From positions 1-14,816 of the forward strand of contig DATDMG010000051.1 of NCBI GenBank assembly GCA_036518955.1: a stretch of 14,816 bases of DNA. Reading direction: 5' to 3'. A model generated the notes under the pieces. That model searched no databases, had not been told where the DNA came from, and was given only the letters and a program-made list of their open reading frames with translations. The DNA is from DATDMG01 sp036518955 (GTDB taxonomy: Bacteria; Actinomycetota; Actinomycetes; Actinomycetales; Kineosporiaceae). Shown in pieces: positions 1-6,791 of the stretch; the first letter of the stretch is position 1, and each line of letters begins with the position of its first letter. The translations under genes were made by a program, and so were the position numbers.

Positions 1-437
1 TCAGCTCGCTGCTGCGGTCCGCGGTGTCGCTGCAGGCCGAGGGCGTGCTGCGCACGGCCGGCGCGCTCGCCGGTGCGTGGGGCGGCGTCCTCGACCGCAC
101 CGAGTGGATCGAGCGGGACGCGCGCGACCTGAGCATGCTCGCCGCCGCCGCCGTCGCGGCCCAGGTGCCGCTGCCCGCCGGCGTGGACACCGGCGCCGCC
201 GACCCCGGTCACCCCGGCAGCGTGGTGGAGAGCCTGCTGGCCGGGCACGAGGCGCTGGTCCGGGTGCTCCGGCAGCTGGCGGACGCGCCCGGCGACGACT
301 CCGAGACCTGGCGCAGCGCCGTCCGCGGGATCCTGTCCCGGCGCGAGGAGGAGATCCTGCTGCTCCGCGCGGTCGGCGCCAGCGGCCGGCTCCCGGTGGA
401 CGAGCAGTACATCCGGGGCCGGCCGCCGCGGGCCTGA
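1..437 (+). CDS. 3' end of an unrecognised, mostly helical protein (partial)
   Basis: The reading frame is open from the window edge (first full codon at base 3) to TGA at 435-437, so the start lies upstream. The visible ~144 residues are rich in Ala, Leu, Arg and Glu and should form several amphipathic helices. Two such segments flank a Pro/Gly/Asp-rich linker (around VPLPAGVDTG and AADPGHPG), giving a helical-bundle look. I see no catalytic motif, signal peptide or membrane segment, and I do not recognise the family. A ferritin-like or DinB-like bundle is only a thought. Third positions are strongly G/C, as in lysS. It lies 52 bp upstream of the lysS GTG in the same direction, but lysS seems to have its own promoter. 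Confidence 0.6.
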   Translation, partial: SSLLRSAVSLQAEGVLRTAGALAGAWGGVLDRTEWIERDARDLSMLAAAAVAAQVPLPAGVDTGAADPGHPGSVVESLLAGHEALVRVLRQLADAPGDDSETWRSAVRGILSRREEEILLLRAVGASGRLPVDEQYIRGRPPRA

Positions 438-475
438 CGTCGGCCGCGGCCGCCGCGGGCCGGGTGGCCGGCCGA

Positions 476-481
476 TAGCCT
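476..481 (+). promoter_or_regulatory. -10 element of a leaderless lysS promoter
   Basis: TAGCCT matches the actinobacterial TAnnnT -10 pattern and ends 8 nt before GTG at 490. That spacing puts the transcription start at or next to the GTG, so the mRNA would be leaderless. No Shine-Dalgarno sequence precedes either possible start. No convincing -35 element is visible. Confidence 0.45.
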
Positions 482-489
482 TGGGATTC

Positions 490-2052
490 GTGACCGAGAC
501 CTCCGGGGGTTCCGCCGAGCCCACCCAGCCACCCGCCGCCGGCAGCACCCCGGGCGACCCCGGGCAGTACCTGCCCGAGGCCGACGTCCCCGAGCAGATT
601 CAGGTGCGCCTGGCCAAGCGGGAGCGGCTGCTGCGGGCGGGGCGGGAGCCCTACCCGGTCGTCGTGCCGCGGACCCACACCTTGCGACAGGTCCGCGAGG
701 CGCACCCGGATCTGGCGCTCGGGGAGGAGACGGACGACGACGTTGGCGTCACCGGCCGGGTCGTGCTCAAGCGGGACGCCGGCAAGCTGTGCTTCGCCAC
801 CCTGCAGGAGGGGGACGGCACCCGGCTGCAGGTGATGCTGTCGCTGGCCGGTGTCGGCGAGGACGCGCTGGCCGACTGGAAGGCGGACGTCGACCTCGGC
901 GACCACGTCTTCGTGCACGGTCGGGTGATCTCTTCCAAGCGGGGCGAGCTGTCCGTCCTGGCCGACCGCTGGCAACTGGCGGCCAAGGCCCTGCGGCCGC
1001 TGCCGGTGCTGCACCGGGAGATGTCGGAGGAGACCAGGGTCAGGCAGCGGTACGTGGATCTGATCGTCCGGCCCGCGGCCCGCGATATCGTCCGGATCCG
1101 CGCCGGGGTGGTGCGTGCCCTGCGGGAGGAGTTCCACCGCCGGGGCTTCGTCGAGGTCGAGACCCCGATGCTGCAGGTCCTGCACGGCGGGGCGGCGGCA
1201 CGGCCGTTCGTCACGCACATGAATGCCTACGACCTCGACCTGTACCTGCGGATCGCCCCCGAGCTGTATCTCAAGCGCTGCGTCGTCGGTGGAATCGACA
1301 AGGTCTTCGAGATCAACCGCAACTTCCGCAACGAGGGCGCCGACTCATCGCACTCCCCGGAGTTCGCGATGATCGAGGCGTACGAGGCGTACGGCTCGTA
1401 CGACACGGTCGGTGAGCTCACCCGGCAACTGGTCCAGTCGGCGGCCCGTTCCGTGCACGGGAGCGAGGTCGTCACCTTGGCCGGCGGCGAGGAATACGAC
1501 CTCGGCGGGGAGTGGAAGGAGATCACGCTCTACGGTTCCCTGTCCGATGCCCTGGGCGAGGTCATCGTCCCTGACACGCCCATGGAACGGCTCGTCGAGG
1601 TTGCCGGCAAGCTCGACGTCCCCGTTCTGGCACACTACGGTCCGGGTAAGCTGGCGGAGGAACTCTTCGAACACGTCGTCGTGCCGGGGTTGTACGCGCC
1701 GACGTTCGTGCGGGACTTCCCCGAAGAGACCTCGCCGCTGACCCGGGCCCACCGGTCCGCGCCGGGGCTGGCCGAGAAGTGGGACCTGTACGTGCGCTCC
1801 TTCGAGCTGGCGACAGGATACTCGGAACTGGTCGACCCGGTGGTTCAGCGGGAGCGCTTCGTCGCCCAGTCGCAGCTCGCCGCGAAGGGTGATATCGAGG
1901 CCATGCAGCTCGACGAGGACTTCCTGCGGGCCATGGAGTACGGCATGCCGCCGTCCGGAGGAATGGGAATGGGCCTGGACCGGTTGCTCATGGCCATCTC
2001 GGGGTTGGGCATCCGGGAGACCATCCTGTTCCCTCTCGTCAAGCCGGAGTGA
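490..2052 (+). CDS. lysS: Lysyl-tRNA synthetase, class II
   Basis: Charges tRNA-Lys with lysine using ATP in the cytoplasm. The 520-residue protein has a variable Pro/Gly-rich N-terminus, an OB-fold anticodon-binding domain (roughly residues 80-170, with VTGRV and the VHGRVI segment) and a class II catalytic core. Motif 2 is FRNEG at residues 279-283, followed by a HSPEF-type loop. Motif 3 is GMGMGLDR at 491-498. LRIAPELYLKR and the SPLTRAHRSAPGLAEKWDLY segment with ELATGYSEL are typical of the housekeeping actinobacterial LysS, and the length is normal. I chose GTG at 490 because it follows the -10 hexamer TAGCCT at leaderless spacing; TTG at 481 overlaps that hexamer and is less likely. The gene neighbours lsr2, as in other Actinobacteria. 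Confidence 0.96.
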   Translation: MTETSGGSAEPTQPPAAGSTPGDPGQYLPEADVPEQIQVRLAKRERLLRAGREPYPVVVPRTHTLRQVREAHPDLALGEETDDDVGVTGRVVLKRDAGKLCFATLQEGDGTRLQVMLSLAGVGEDALADWKADVDLGDHVFVHGRVISSKRGELSVLADRWQLAAKALRPLPVLHREMSEETRVRQRYVDLIVRPAARDIVRIRAGVVRALREEFHRRGFVEVETPMLQVLHGGAAARPFVTHMNAYDLDLYLRIAPELYLKRCVVGGIDKVFEINRNFRNEGADSSHSPEFAMIEAYEAYGSYDTVGELTRQLVQSAARSVHGSEVVTLAGGEEYDLGGEWKEITLYGSLSDALGEVIVPDTPMERLVEVAGKLDVPVLAHYGPGKLAEELFEHVVVPGLYAPTFVRDFPEETSPLTRAHRSAPGLAEKWDLYVRSFELATGYSELVDPVVQRERFVAQSQLAAKGDIEAMQLDEDFLRAMEYGMPPSGGMGMGLDRLLMAISGLGIRETILFPLVKPE

Positions 2053-2112
2053 CCTGCGGTCGGCCCGCTGGGCCGGCCCGGGCCGTGGCGTGCCGCTCAC
2101 CGGCCGGACTCG

Positions 2113-2118
2113 TACGCT
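2113..2118 (+). promoter_or_regulatory. -10 element of a leaderless promoter for the small membrane protein gene
   Basis: TACGCT fits the actinobacterial TAnnnT -10 consensus and is followed after exactly 6 nt (GGGGCT) by GTG at 2125. This is the usual geometry of a leaderless transcript. The absence of a Shine-Dalgarno sequence agrees. Confidence 0.45.
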
Positions 2119-2124
2119 GGGGCT

Positions 2125-2469
2125 GTGACGACCCTGGTGGCCATCGTTCCCTCTGCCGGCGCGCTGCTGTTGTTCTGGCTGGCCTTGCGGGCCATCCTGC
2201 AGGCGGACCGACGGGAGCGGCTGGCGCAGGCCCGGATCGAGGCGGAGGAGCGGGCCGCGGCCGCCGGCGGTGCCCCTGGCGGGACCTACGGCGCGGGCAT
2301 CTCGACAAGTTCGGGCCGGGGCGCCGGGAGCGGCCCCTCATCGGAGGCCGGGGTGACCATGTCTTCCTCTTCGGAGCCCGAGTCGACCGTCTCTACCCAG
2401 ATCCAGCCGAACATCCCACCACACATCCAGCCGGGCCCTGGGTCGGGAACAGGGTCGAGCGCCAGTTGA
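2125..2469 (+). CDS. Small single-pass membrane protein with a low-complexity tail
   Basis: A 114-residue protein of unknown function. Residues 3-24 form one hydrophobic helix (TLVAIVPSAGALLLFWLALR), followed by a short basic and acidic amphipathic stretch (QADRRERLAQARIEAEER, about 28-45). The remaining ~65 residues are rich in Gly, Ser, Thr and Pro and are probably disordered. The topology suggests a membrane anchor with a cytoplasmic charged helix. Small proteins of this shape are found next to lysS in Actinobacteria, but I know of no assigned role. The start at GTG 2125 is supported by the leaderless -10 at 2113-2118. It begins 72 bp after lysS in the same direction. Confidence 0.7.
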   Translation: MTTLVAIVPSAGALLLFWLALRAILQADRRERLAQARIEAEERAAAAGGAPGGTYGAGISTSSGRGAGSGPSSEAGVTMSSSSEPESTVSTQIQPNIPPHIQPGPGSGTGSSAS

Positions 2470-2820
2470 GTTACCGGTGAGTCGCGGGTGACTGGCTGCT
2501 CCGGCTACCGGTCCGCGAGTACCGGCCTGCGCTGTAGATCAAGCTCATGGGATCCTCGTGACTTCCTTAATTGTGCACGCGCGGCGCGCCGTTCGTCCGG
2601 GCCGGAGGAAGCGCGTGGCAAATCCCCATACGTCAGACTGTGGCCCCCGGTGGCGCCGTGCCTCCTGGTGGCACCGGGCTTCCCCCGGGCCGTGTCCCCG
2701 GCGCCTGCGGGTCGTTCGGGTCCGGGGTCGCTCGGCGGCCTCGGGCAGAGCATTCGGCAATGGTCCGGCTACGCTGGGAATCGATCACGGGAAGTTGCCG
2801 CTCCGGGACCGCTGAAGGGG
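2470..2820. other. Non-coding region between the small membrane protein gene and the lsr2 leader
   Basis: About 350 bp with no credible gene; the open frames here have poor composition and no start signals. Three copies of TACCGG occur at 2472-2477, 2506-2511 and 2520-2525. A relatively AT-rich patch lies near 2561-2575. A hairpin can form from CCCGGTG (2646-2652) and CACCGGG (2672-2678), which might end upstream transcription but has no T-run. A TAnnnT hexamer, TACGCT at 2770-2775, could be a distal lsr2 promoter -10. Confidence 0.4.
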
Positions 2821-2899
2821 CAAAGCTGTGTACCAAGCCATTAGGCCCCGCCGGGTGGGTGGCCGTGGGCAACCACAAGAAAAATCGCCGACAGCTTTG
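2821..2899 (+). promoter_or_regulatory. Long inverted repeat in the lsr2 upstream region
   Basis: A perfect 9-bp inverted repeat pairs CAAAGCTGT (2821-2829) with ACAGCTTTG (2891-2899). The 61-nt interior can fold further, for example GTGG and CCAC around 2860-2878. If transcription starts near the TACGCT at 2770, this would be a closed multi-helix leader RNA. If transcription starts from the nearer promoter, the right arm overlaps its -35 TTGACA and the arms could be protein sites. I cannot assign it to a known riboswitch class. Confidence 0.4.
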
Positions 2900-2925
2900 A
2901 CATTCCGGCGCTTAGGCGTCAAGAT
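2897..2925 (+). promoter_or_regulatory. Candidate proximal promoter of lsr2
   Basis: A perfect -35 TTGACA (2897-2902) is followed by a 17-bp spacer and a -10-like CAAGAT (2920-2925, 3 of 6 matches). The transcript would start near 2932, giving a ~36-nt leader with a small hairpin (TCGAG 2933-2937, CTCGA 2944-2948) just before the Shine-Dalgarno GGGAGAG at 2958-2964. Confidence 0.4.
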
Positions 2926-2967
2926 TTCCCTGTCGAGAATTCCCTCGATCATTTCCCGGGAGAGTCC

Positions 2968-3309
2968 ATGGCCCAGAAGGTACAGGTCATCCTCGTCGAC
3001 GACGTCGACGGGGGCGAGGCCGACGAGACGGTAAGCTTCGCCCTCGACGGCATCAGCTACGAGATCGACGTTTCCGCGACGAACGCGGAGGCCATTCGCG
3101 ACGCGCTCGCGCCCTGGGTGGGTCACGCCCGCCGGGTCGGCGGTCGAGCGACCGGCAGGGCCCGCACCGGGGCTCCCAAGAGCCGTCCGGCGTCCGAGCG
3201 CACCGACCTGTCGGACGTGCGTGCGTGGGCGCGGGAGAACGGCTTCCAGGTCAGCGACCGTGGTCGGGTGTCCAGCGAGGTTCGGGCCGCCTACGAGGCC
3301 GCCCACTGA
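2968..3309 (+). CDS. lsr2: Lsr2, nucleoid-associated xenogeneic silencer
   Basis: An H-NS-like protein of Actinobacteria that binds AT-rich DNA in the minor groove, bridges it and represses horizontally acquired genes. The 113-residue product has the family start MAQKVQVILVDDVDGGEADE, an N-terminal beta dimerisation region followed by a helix (about 1-55), a basic linker (about 56-78) and a C-terminal DNA-binding domain. That domain carries the RGR minor-groove hook at residues 98-100 in the usual VSDRGRVS context. Length and layout are normal. ATG at 2968 has a good Shine-Dalgarno, GGGAGAG at 2958-2964. It faces the acyl-CoA synthetase gene convergently, with a strong hairpin between. Its position after lysS is the conserved one. 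Confidence 0.97.
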   Translation: MAQKVQVILVDDVDGGEADETVSFALDGISYEIDVSATNAEAIRDALAPWVGHARRVGGRATGRARTGAPKSRPASERTDLSDVRAWARENGFQVSDRGRVSSEVRAAYEAAH

Positions 3310-3335
3310 GGTGCCGGACCGGCTCGGATCGCGTT

Positions 3336-3371
3336 GACGGCGCCCCTCCCGCCACGAGGTGGGGCGCCGTC
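3336..3371. terminator. Strong hairpin between convergent lsr2 and the acyl-CoA synthetase gene
   Basis: GACGGCGCCCC (3336-3346) pairs perfectly with GGGGCGCCGTC (3361-3371) across a 14-nt loop, giving an 11-bp GC-rich stem. There is no T-run on either strand, as is common for actinobacterial terminators. Being symmetrical and placed between two convergent genes, it could stop transcription from both sides. Confidence 0.7.
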
Positions 3372-3424
3372 CGGCTGACGCGGTCACGGGTGGCCGGCGT
3401 GCCTCGCGGCCCGGCCTGAGCAGG

Positions 3425-4999
3425 TCAGGACCGGGCGACCATCTCCTCCTTGAGCACGCGCCGGAGGATCTTCCCTGAGGCCGACTTCGGGATCGCCTCC
3501 ACGATGCGCACCTCACGCAGCTGCTTGTAGCGCGCCACCTGCCCGGCGACGAACCCCAGGATCTCCTCCGGCGTGACCTGCGCCCCCGGCCGCAGTGTGA
3601 TGAAACCCACCGGGACCTCGCCGGTCTCCGGCGCGGGCGCGCCGATGACCGCGGCGTCCGCGACCATGGGGTGGGTCAGCAGCAAGGCCTCCAGCTCGGC
3701 GGGGGCCACCTGGAAGCCGCTCACCTTGATCAGTTCTTTCAGCCGGTCGACCACGAACAGGTGACCGCTCTCGTCGAGGTGGCCGATGTCGCCGGTGTGC
3801 AGCCAGCTCTCGCCGTCGAGGGCGCGGGCGGTGGCCTCCGGGTTGTTCAGGTATCCCTTCATCACCTGCGGCCCGCGGACCCACACCTCGCCGTCCTCGC
3901 CCGGCTCGACGTCCTCCCCCGAGACGGGGTCGACGATCCGGACCTCGGTATTGGGGGCGGTCACCCCGACCGATCCAGGGACGAGCGAGCCGGGGGGCGT
4001 GAGGTGGCTGACCGGCGACAGCTCGGTCATGCCGTAGCCCTGCACCACCTCGCAGCCCAGGCGGCCGCCGGCCTCGAGGGCGAGTTCCGCGGAGAGCGGC
4101 GCCGCGCCGGAGAAGACCATCGTGACCGCGGACAGGTCGTAGGAGTCCACCAGCGGGTGCTTGGCCAGGGCCAGCACGATCGGCGGGGCCACGAACGACC
4201 TCGTGACCCGGTACCGCTGGTGCGCCTCCAGGAACTGCCCGAGGTCGAACCGCGGCAGGGTGACGACCGTGGCGCCGGAGCGCAGCCCGCAGTTCATCAG
4301 CACCTGCATGCCGTAGATGTGGAAGAAGGGCAGCACCGCGATCACCACGTCGTCCGCGGTGAGGCCGGCGGCTCCGAGGGTCTGGGCGATGTTGGCCACC
4401 AGGTTGCGGTGGGTGAGCATCACTCCCTTCGAGCCGCCGGTCGTGCCCGACGAGTAGGGCAGGACCACCACGTCGTGCGGGTCGACCGGCGCCGGGTCGG
4501 TGACAGCCTCCCCGAACAGGGCGGCCAGCGGTACGGCACCGACCGTGGCGGCGTCTCCGCTCGGCTCGCCGAGCAGGTACCGGGCCCGGACCGCCGTCCC
4601 CTCGGACGCCGCCAGCGCGACCGGCGCGGTCGGCCCCGCGGCCACGAGCATCACCGCACCGGAATCGAGGAGCTGATGCCGCATCTCTCGCTCGGTGTAC
4701 ACCGGGTTGAGCGTGGTGATGACGGCCCCGAGGCTGGCCACCGCGTGGAACACCACCGCGTACTCGGGAACGTTCGGGCTCACCAGGGCGAGCACCTCGC
4801 CGCGGCGGAGCCCGGCGTCGGCCAGGCCGGCGGCGAGGCTGCGGACGGCGTGGACCAGACCGGTGTAGGTGATCGCGCGACCGCTGGTGCCGTCGACGAG
4901 GGCCGGCTTGTCGCCGGCCTCGCCGGCGCCCTCGAGCACGTAGGTGGTCAGCGGGACATCGGGGATCTCGACATCGGGCAGTGGGCTGCGGTAGATCAT
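3425..4999 (-). CDS. Acyl-CoA synthetase, 4-coumarate:CoA ligase-like (ANL superfamily)
   Basis: Activates a carboxylic acid with ATP to an acyl-AMP and transfers it to coenzyme A. The 524-residue protein has the full adenylate-forming set: P-loop SSGTTGGSKGV at 183-193, GYGMTE at 321-326, TGD at 402-404, the hinge region KELIKVSGFQV at 421-431 and catalytic Lys510 in SASGKILRR. It resembles plant and bacterial 4-coumarate:CoA ligases and medium-chain acyl-CoA ligases; the substrate (aryl or fatty acid) cannot be read from the sequence. ATG at 4999 is preceded by AAGGAG, 4 nt away, inside a perfect hairpin (5003-5017). A marR gene lies 61 bp upstream in the same direction, a common pairing for aromatic-acid or fatty-acid sensing. 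Confidence 0.92.
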   Translation of the reverse strand: MIYRSPLPDVEIPDVPLTTYVLEGAGEAGDKPALVDGTSGRAITYTGLVHAVRSLAAGLADAGLRRGEVLALVSPNVPEYAVVFHAVASLGAVITTLNPVYTEREMRHQLLDSGAVMLVAAGPTAPVALAASEGTAVRARYLLGEPSGDAATVGAVPLAALFGEAVTDPAPVDPHDVVVLPYSSGTTGGSKGVMLTHRNLVANIAQTLGAAGLTADDVVIAVLPFFHIYGMQVLMNCGLRSGATVVTLPRFDLGQFLEAHQRYRVTRSFVAPPIVLALAKHPLVDSYDLSAVTMVFSGAAPLSAELALEAGGRLGCEVVQGYGMTELSPVSHLTPPGSLVPGSVGVTAPNTEVRIVDPVSGEDVEPGEDGEVWVRGPQVMKGYLNNPEATARALDGESWLHTGDIGHLDESGHLFVVDRLKELIKVSGFQVAPAELEALLLTHPMVADAAVIGAPAPETGEVPVGFITLRPGAQVTPEEILGFVAGQVARYKQLREVRIVEAIPKSASGKILRRVLKEEMVARS

Positions 5000-5002
5000 C
5001 GG

Positions 5003-5017
5003 ACTCCTTCGAGGAGT
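5003..5017 (-). promoter_or_regulatory. Hairpin covering the ribosome-binding site of the acyl-CoA synthetase gene
   Basis: On the minus strand ACTCCT and AGGAGT form a perfect 6-bp stem with loop CGA. The 3' arm is the Shine-Dalgarno of the gene starting at 4999. In RNA this would hide the ribosome-binding site; in DNA it is a 15-bp palindrome that a MarR dimer might bind. Confidence 0.4.
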
Positions 5018-5060
5018 AGGGCTCGGGACGCTGCACGCATCCTGAAGCCCTGCGCCCTGA

Positions 5061-5627
5061 TCACGCCAGTTGCGTCCGAGGGTTCCCCGCCGACGGCAAC
5101 CCGGGTGTCGCGGGGTCGGCCGGGCCCGACGGTCGCCGTCCGTCCGACGACGCCGACGCGGGCGAGTCGTCGTCGGCCGCTCGCGCGCAGTCAGCGGGTG
5201 GTGGGGCCGCCGCCGCGAAGGCGACCAGGCCTCGCTGCAGCGCCTCCCGGTCGTCCGGGTCCATCCGGGTGACGATCGCGGTGAAGGCGTCGCGCCGGTG
5301 GGTGTCCAGGACGTCGAGCAGCTGCTCGCCCGCAGGGGTCAGGGACACCGCATGGAACCGCCGGTTCGCCGCCGCGGGCGCTCGAGCCAGGAACCCCGCG
5401 GCGACCAGGCGGTCGCACAGCCGGGTGGCGGACGACGGCAGGGCACCCAGGTCGCGAGCGAGCGCTGTCACCGTGGTCACCCCGCTGCGCCCGACAGTGA
5501 TCAGGACCCGCAGCTGGGACGTCGAGATCTTGTCCGACAGCTCTGCCGGAATCGATGACCAGACCAGTGAGAACGCCTCCGCAGCCCGCGCCATCGGGTC
5601 GGTGATCCGAGGCGTTCGGGCCGTCAT
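5061..5627 (-). CDS. MarR-family transcriptional regulator
   Basis: A 188-residue protein with a MarR winged helix-turn-helix. An N-terminal helix (about 10-30) is followed by the STSQLRVLITVG segment, then the helix-turn-helix TALARDLGALPSSATRLCDRLVAAGFL (about 54-80) and a wing with the conserved R-RFHAVSLTPAG pattern (about 89-100). Helices up to ~140 would complete the dimer interface. Residues ~143-188 are an unusual Pro/Ala/Ser/Asp-rich tail that is probably disordered. MarR proteins usually repress a neighbouring operon and release DNA on binding a phenolic or acyl-CoA ligand, so the acyl-CoA synthetase gene 61 bp downstream is the obvious target. The start at ATG 5627 has a weak AGGA upstream. 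The gene begins 42 bp after terC, so read-through from the manganese riboswitch promoter is possible. Confidence 0.88.
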   Translation of the reverse strand: MTARTPRITDPMARAAEAFSLVWSSIPAELSDKISTSQLRVLITVGRSGVTTVTALARDLGALPSSATRLCDRLVAAGFLARAPAAANRRFHAVSLTPAGEQLLDVLDTHRRDAFTAIVTRMDPDDREALQRGLVAFAAAAPPPADCARAADDDSPASASSDGRRPSGPADPATPGLPSAGNPRTQLA

Positions 5628-5637
5628 GGGTCCTACC

Positions 5638-5649
5638 GTCTCATGAGTC
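5638..5649. promoter_or_regulatory. Possible MarR operator upstream of marR
   Basis: GTCTCATGAGTC contains the perfect 8-bp palindrome CTCATGAG (5640-5647), and 10 of its 12 positions are symmetrical. It lies 10 bp before the marR start, in the 42-bp gap after terC, where an autoregulatory operator would be expected. It is short, so chance remains possible. Confidence 0.25.
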
Positions 5650-5669
5650 CCAGCCGTGAGTGCCTCAGA

Positions 5670-6653
5670 TCATCGAGAGGTGAGCTCCGGCTCCCGGGCC
5701 GCTCGCTCACGGCGCCCGGTGGCCACCAGACTGGTCGCCGTGACCGTGGCGAGGACGGCGCCGATGACCCCCAGCGAGACGGCCGTCGGGACCTCGGGCA
5801 CCGCGGGCCACGTCAGCTGCGCCCAGTGCAGCACGAGCTTGACGCCGATGAACCCGAGGATCGTGGCCAGGCCGTAGCCGAGGTGTATCAGCCGGTCCAG
5901 GAGCCGGCTGAGGAGGAAGTACAGCGCCCGCAGTCCCAGCAGCGCGAAGGCGTTGGTGGCGAACACCAGGTAAGGGTCCTCGGTGACCCCGAAGACGGCG
6001 GGTACCGAGTCGACGGCGAACACGATGTCCGTCGCCAGCACCGCGCCGACGGCGAGGGCCAGCGGGGTGAGCGCGCGGCGTCCCGCGCCGTCCCGGACGG
6101 TCAGCCGCGTGCCGTGGTAGCGGTCGCTCACCGGGAGGACGCGCCGCAGCAGCCGTACCGAGAGCATGGCCGTCACGTCGACCTCCCGGTGCCCGCGCCG
6201 GGCGTCCCGCAGCACGGTGACGGCGGTGAGCAGCAGGATCGCCCCGAACACCAGGAAGGTCAGGCTGAAGGTCTCCAGGGCCACCGCCCCGACCGCGATG
6301 GCGGCGCCGCGCAGCCCCAGCGCGCCCACGATGCCGAACAGCAGCACCCGTTGCCGCAGGCCGGTGGGGACGGCGAAGGAGGTCAGCAGCAGCATGAACA
6401 CGAAGAGGTTGTCGACGGAGAGCGACTTCTCGACGATGTAGCCGGCCAGGAACTCGGATCCCGGCCCGGCTCCGTGCCGCCACCACACCCAGGTGCCGAA
6501 GGCCAGCGGGAGCGACAGGTACACCCCCGACCAGACCGCGGCCTCCCGCAGCGAGACCTGGTGCGGACGGCGGGTGATCAGGAAGTCGACGGCCAGCAGG
6601 AGGCCGACGAGCAGCAGCGTGGCGCCCCACAGGGTGGGGCCGGCGATGGACAC
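5670..6653 (-). CDS. terC: TerC/Alx family integral membrane protein, probable manganese exporter
   Basis: A 327-residue polytopic membrane protein with about 8-9 hydrophobic helices. Family motifs are present: EKSLSVDNLFVFMLLL from residue 75, QRVLLFGIVGAL (101-112), and ATDIVFAVDSVPAVFGVTED with ATNAFALLGLRALYFLL (about 207-248). The acidic residues Asp81, Asp209 and Asp215 sit in membrane segments, as in the proposed metal path. TerC/Alx/MeeF proteins are linked to Mn2+ export and to loading of secreted metalloenzymes; an older association is tellurite resistance. GTG at 6653 is chosen because GAGGAG lies 8 nt upstream and the protein then begins at the normal family position. Upstream frame extension has no homology-like character. 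A manganese-type riboswitch precedes it (6693-6783), which strongly supports the manganese role. Confidence 0.9.
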   Translation of the reverse strand: MSIAGPTLWGATLLLVGLLLAVDFLITRRPHQVSLREAAVWSGVYLSLPLAFGTWVWWRHGAGPGSEFLAGYIVEKSLSVDNLFVFMLLLTSFAVPTGLRQRVLLFGIVGALGLRGAAIAVGAVALETFSLTFLVFGAILLLTAVTVLRDARRGHREVDVTAMLSVRLLRRVLPVSDRYHGTRLTVRDGAGRRALTPLALAVGAVLATDIVFAVDSVPAVFGVTEDPYLVFATNAFALLGLRALYFLLSRLLDRLIHLGYGLATILGFIGVKLVLHWAQLTWPAVPEVPTAVSLGVIGAVLATVTATSLVATGRRERAAREPELTSR

Positions 6654-6661
6654 GAACAGAT

Positions 6662-6669
6662 CTCCTCGG
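6662..6669 (-). promoter_or_regulatory. Ribosome-binding site of terC with an anti-SD partner in the riboswitch
   Basis: On the minus strand CCGAGGAG contains the Shine-Dalgarno GAGGAG, 8 nt before GTG at 6653. Its CCGAGG (6669-6664) is the exact complement of CCTCGG at 6697-6692, which includes the 3' strand of the proposed riboswitch P1 helix. The two pairings exclude each other, as expected of a translational switch. Confidence 0.5.
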
Positions 6670-6692
6670 GGTGGCGTGCGGCTCGGCCGGGC

Positions 6693-6783
6693 CGAGGTCT
6701 CCTCCGCCGCACCGAGCGACCGCCCCCCGGGAAGGCGTGGGCCCTCGGACTGACCGGGCAGGCGCGCGGGAGTACTCCCCTCG
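6693..6783 (-). promoter_or_regulatory. yybP-ykoY-type manganese riboswitch
   Basis: Reading the minus strand, the element opens with CGAGG followed by GGAGTA, giving the class hallmark GGGGAGTA. It closes with GAGACC, where GAGA is followed by CCTCG. CGAGG (6783-6779) and CCTCG (6697-6693) pair as helix P1, bringing the two conserved loops together as in the known Mn2+ pocket. The ~80-nt interior is GC-rich, with CTCC/GGAG pairing near its base (P2) and a GGTCAGTCC stretch. The class is best known upstream of terC/alx/mntP genes, and a terC gene starts 40 nt downstream. P1 is only 5 bp, and the internal helices were judged by eye. Confidence 0.7.
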
Positions 6784-6791
6784 TGCCGCCA

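Noticed and set aside
2488..2900. Open frames of 70-118 codons on both strands upstream of lsr2
   Set aside because: Several overlap each other and the structured leader, their composition looks random for this GC level, and none has a good start signal.
2785..2920. c-di-AMP (ydaO) riboswitch in the lsr2 leader, suggested by GACCGCTGAAGGGG and GACAGCT
   Set aside because: Only short fragments resemble that class. The order, spacing and central helices do not fit, and a 9-bp inverted repeat explains GACAGCTTTG better.
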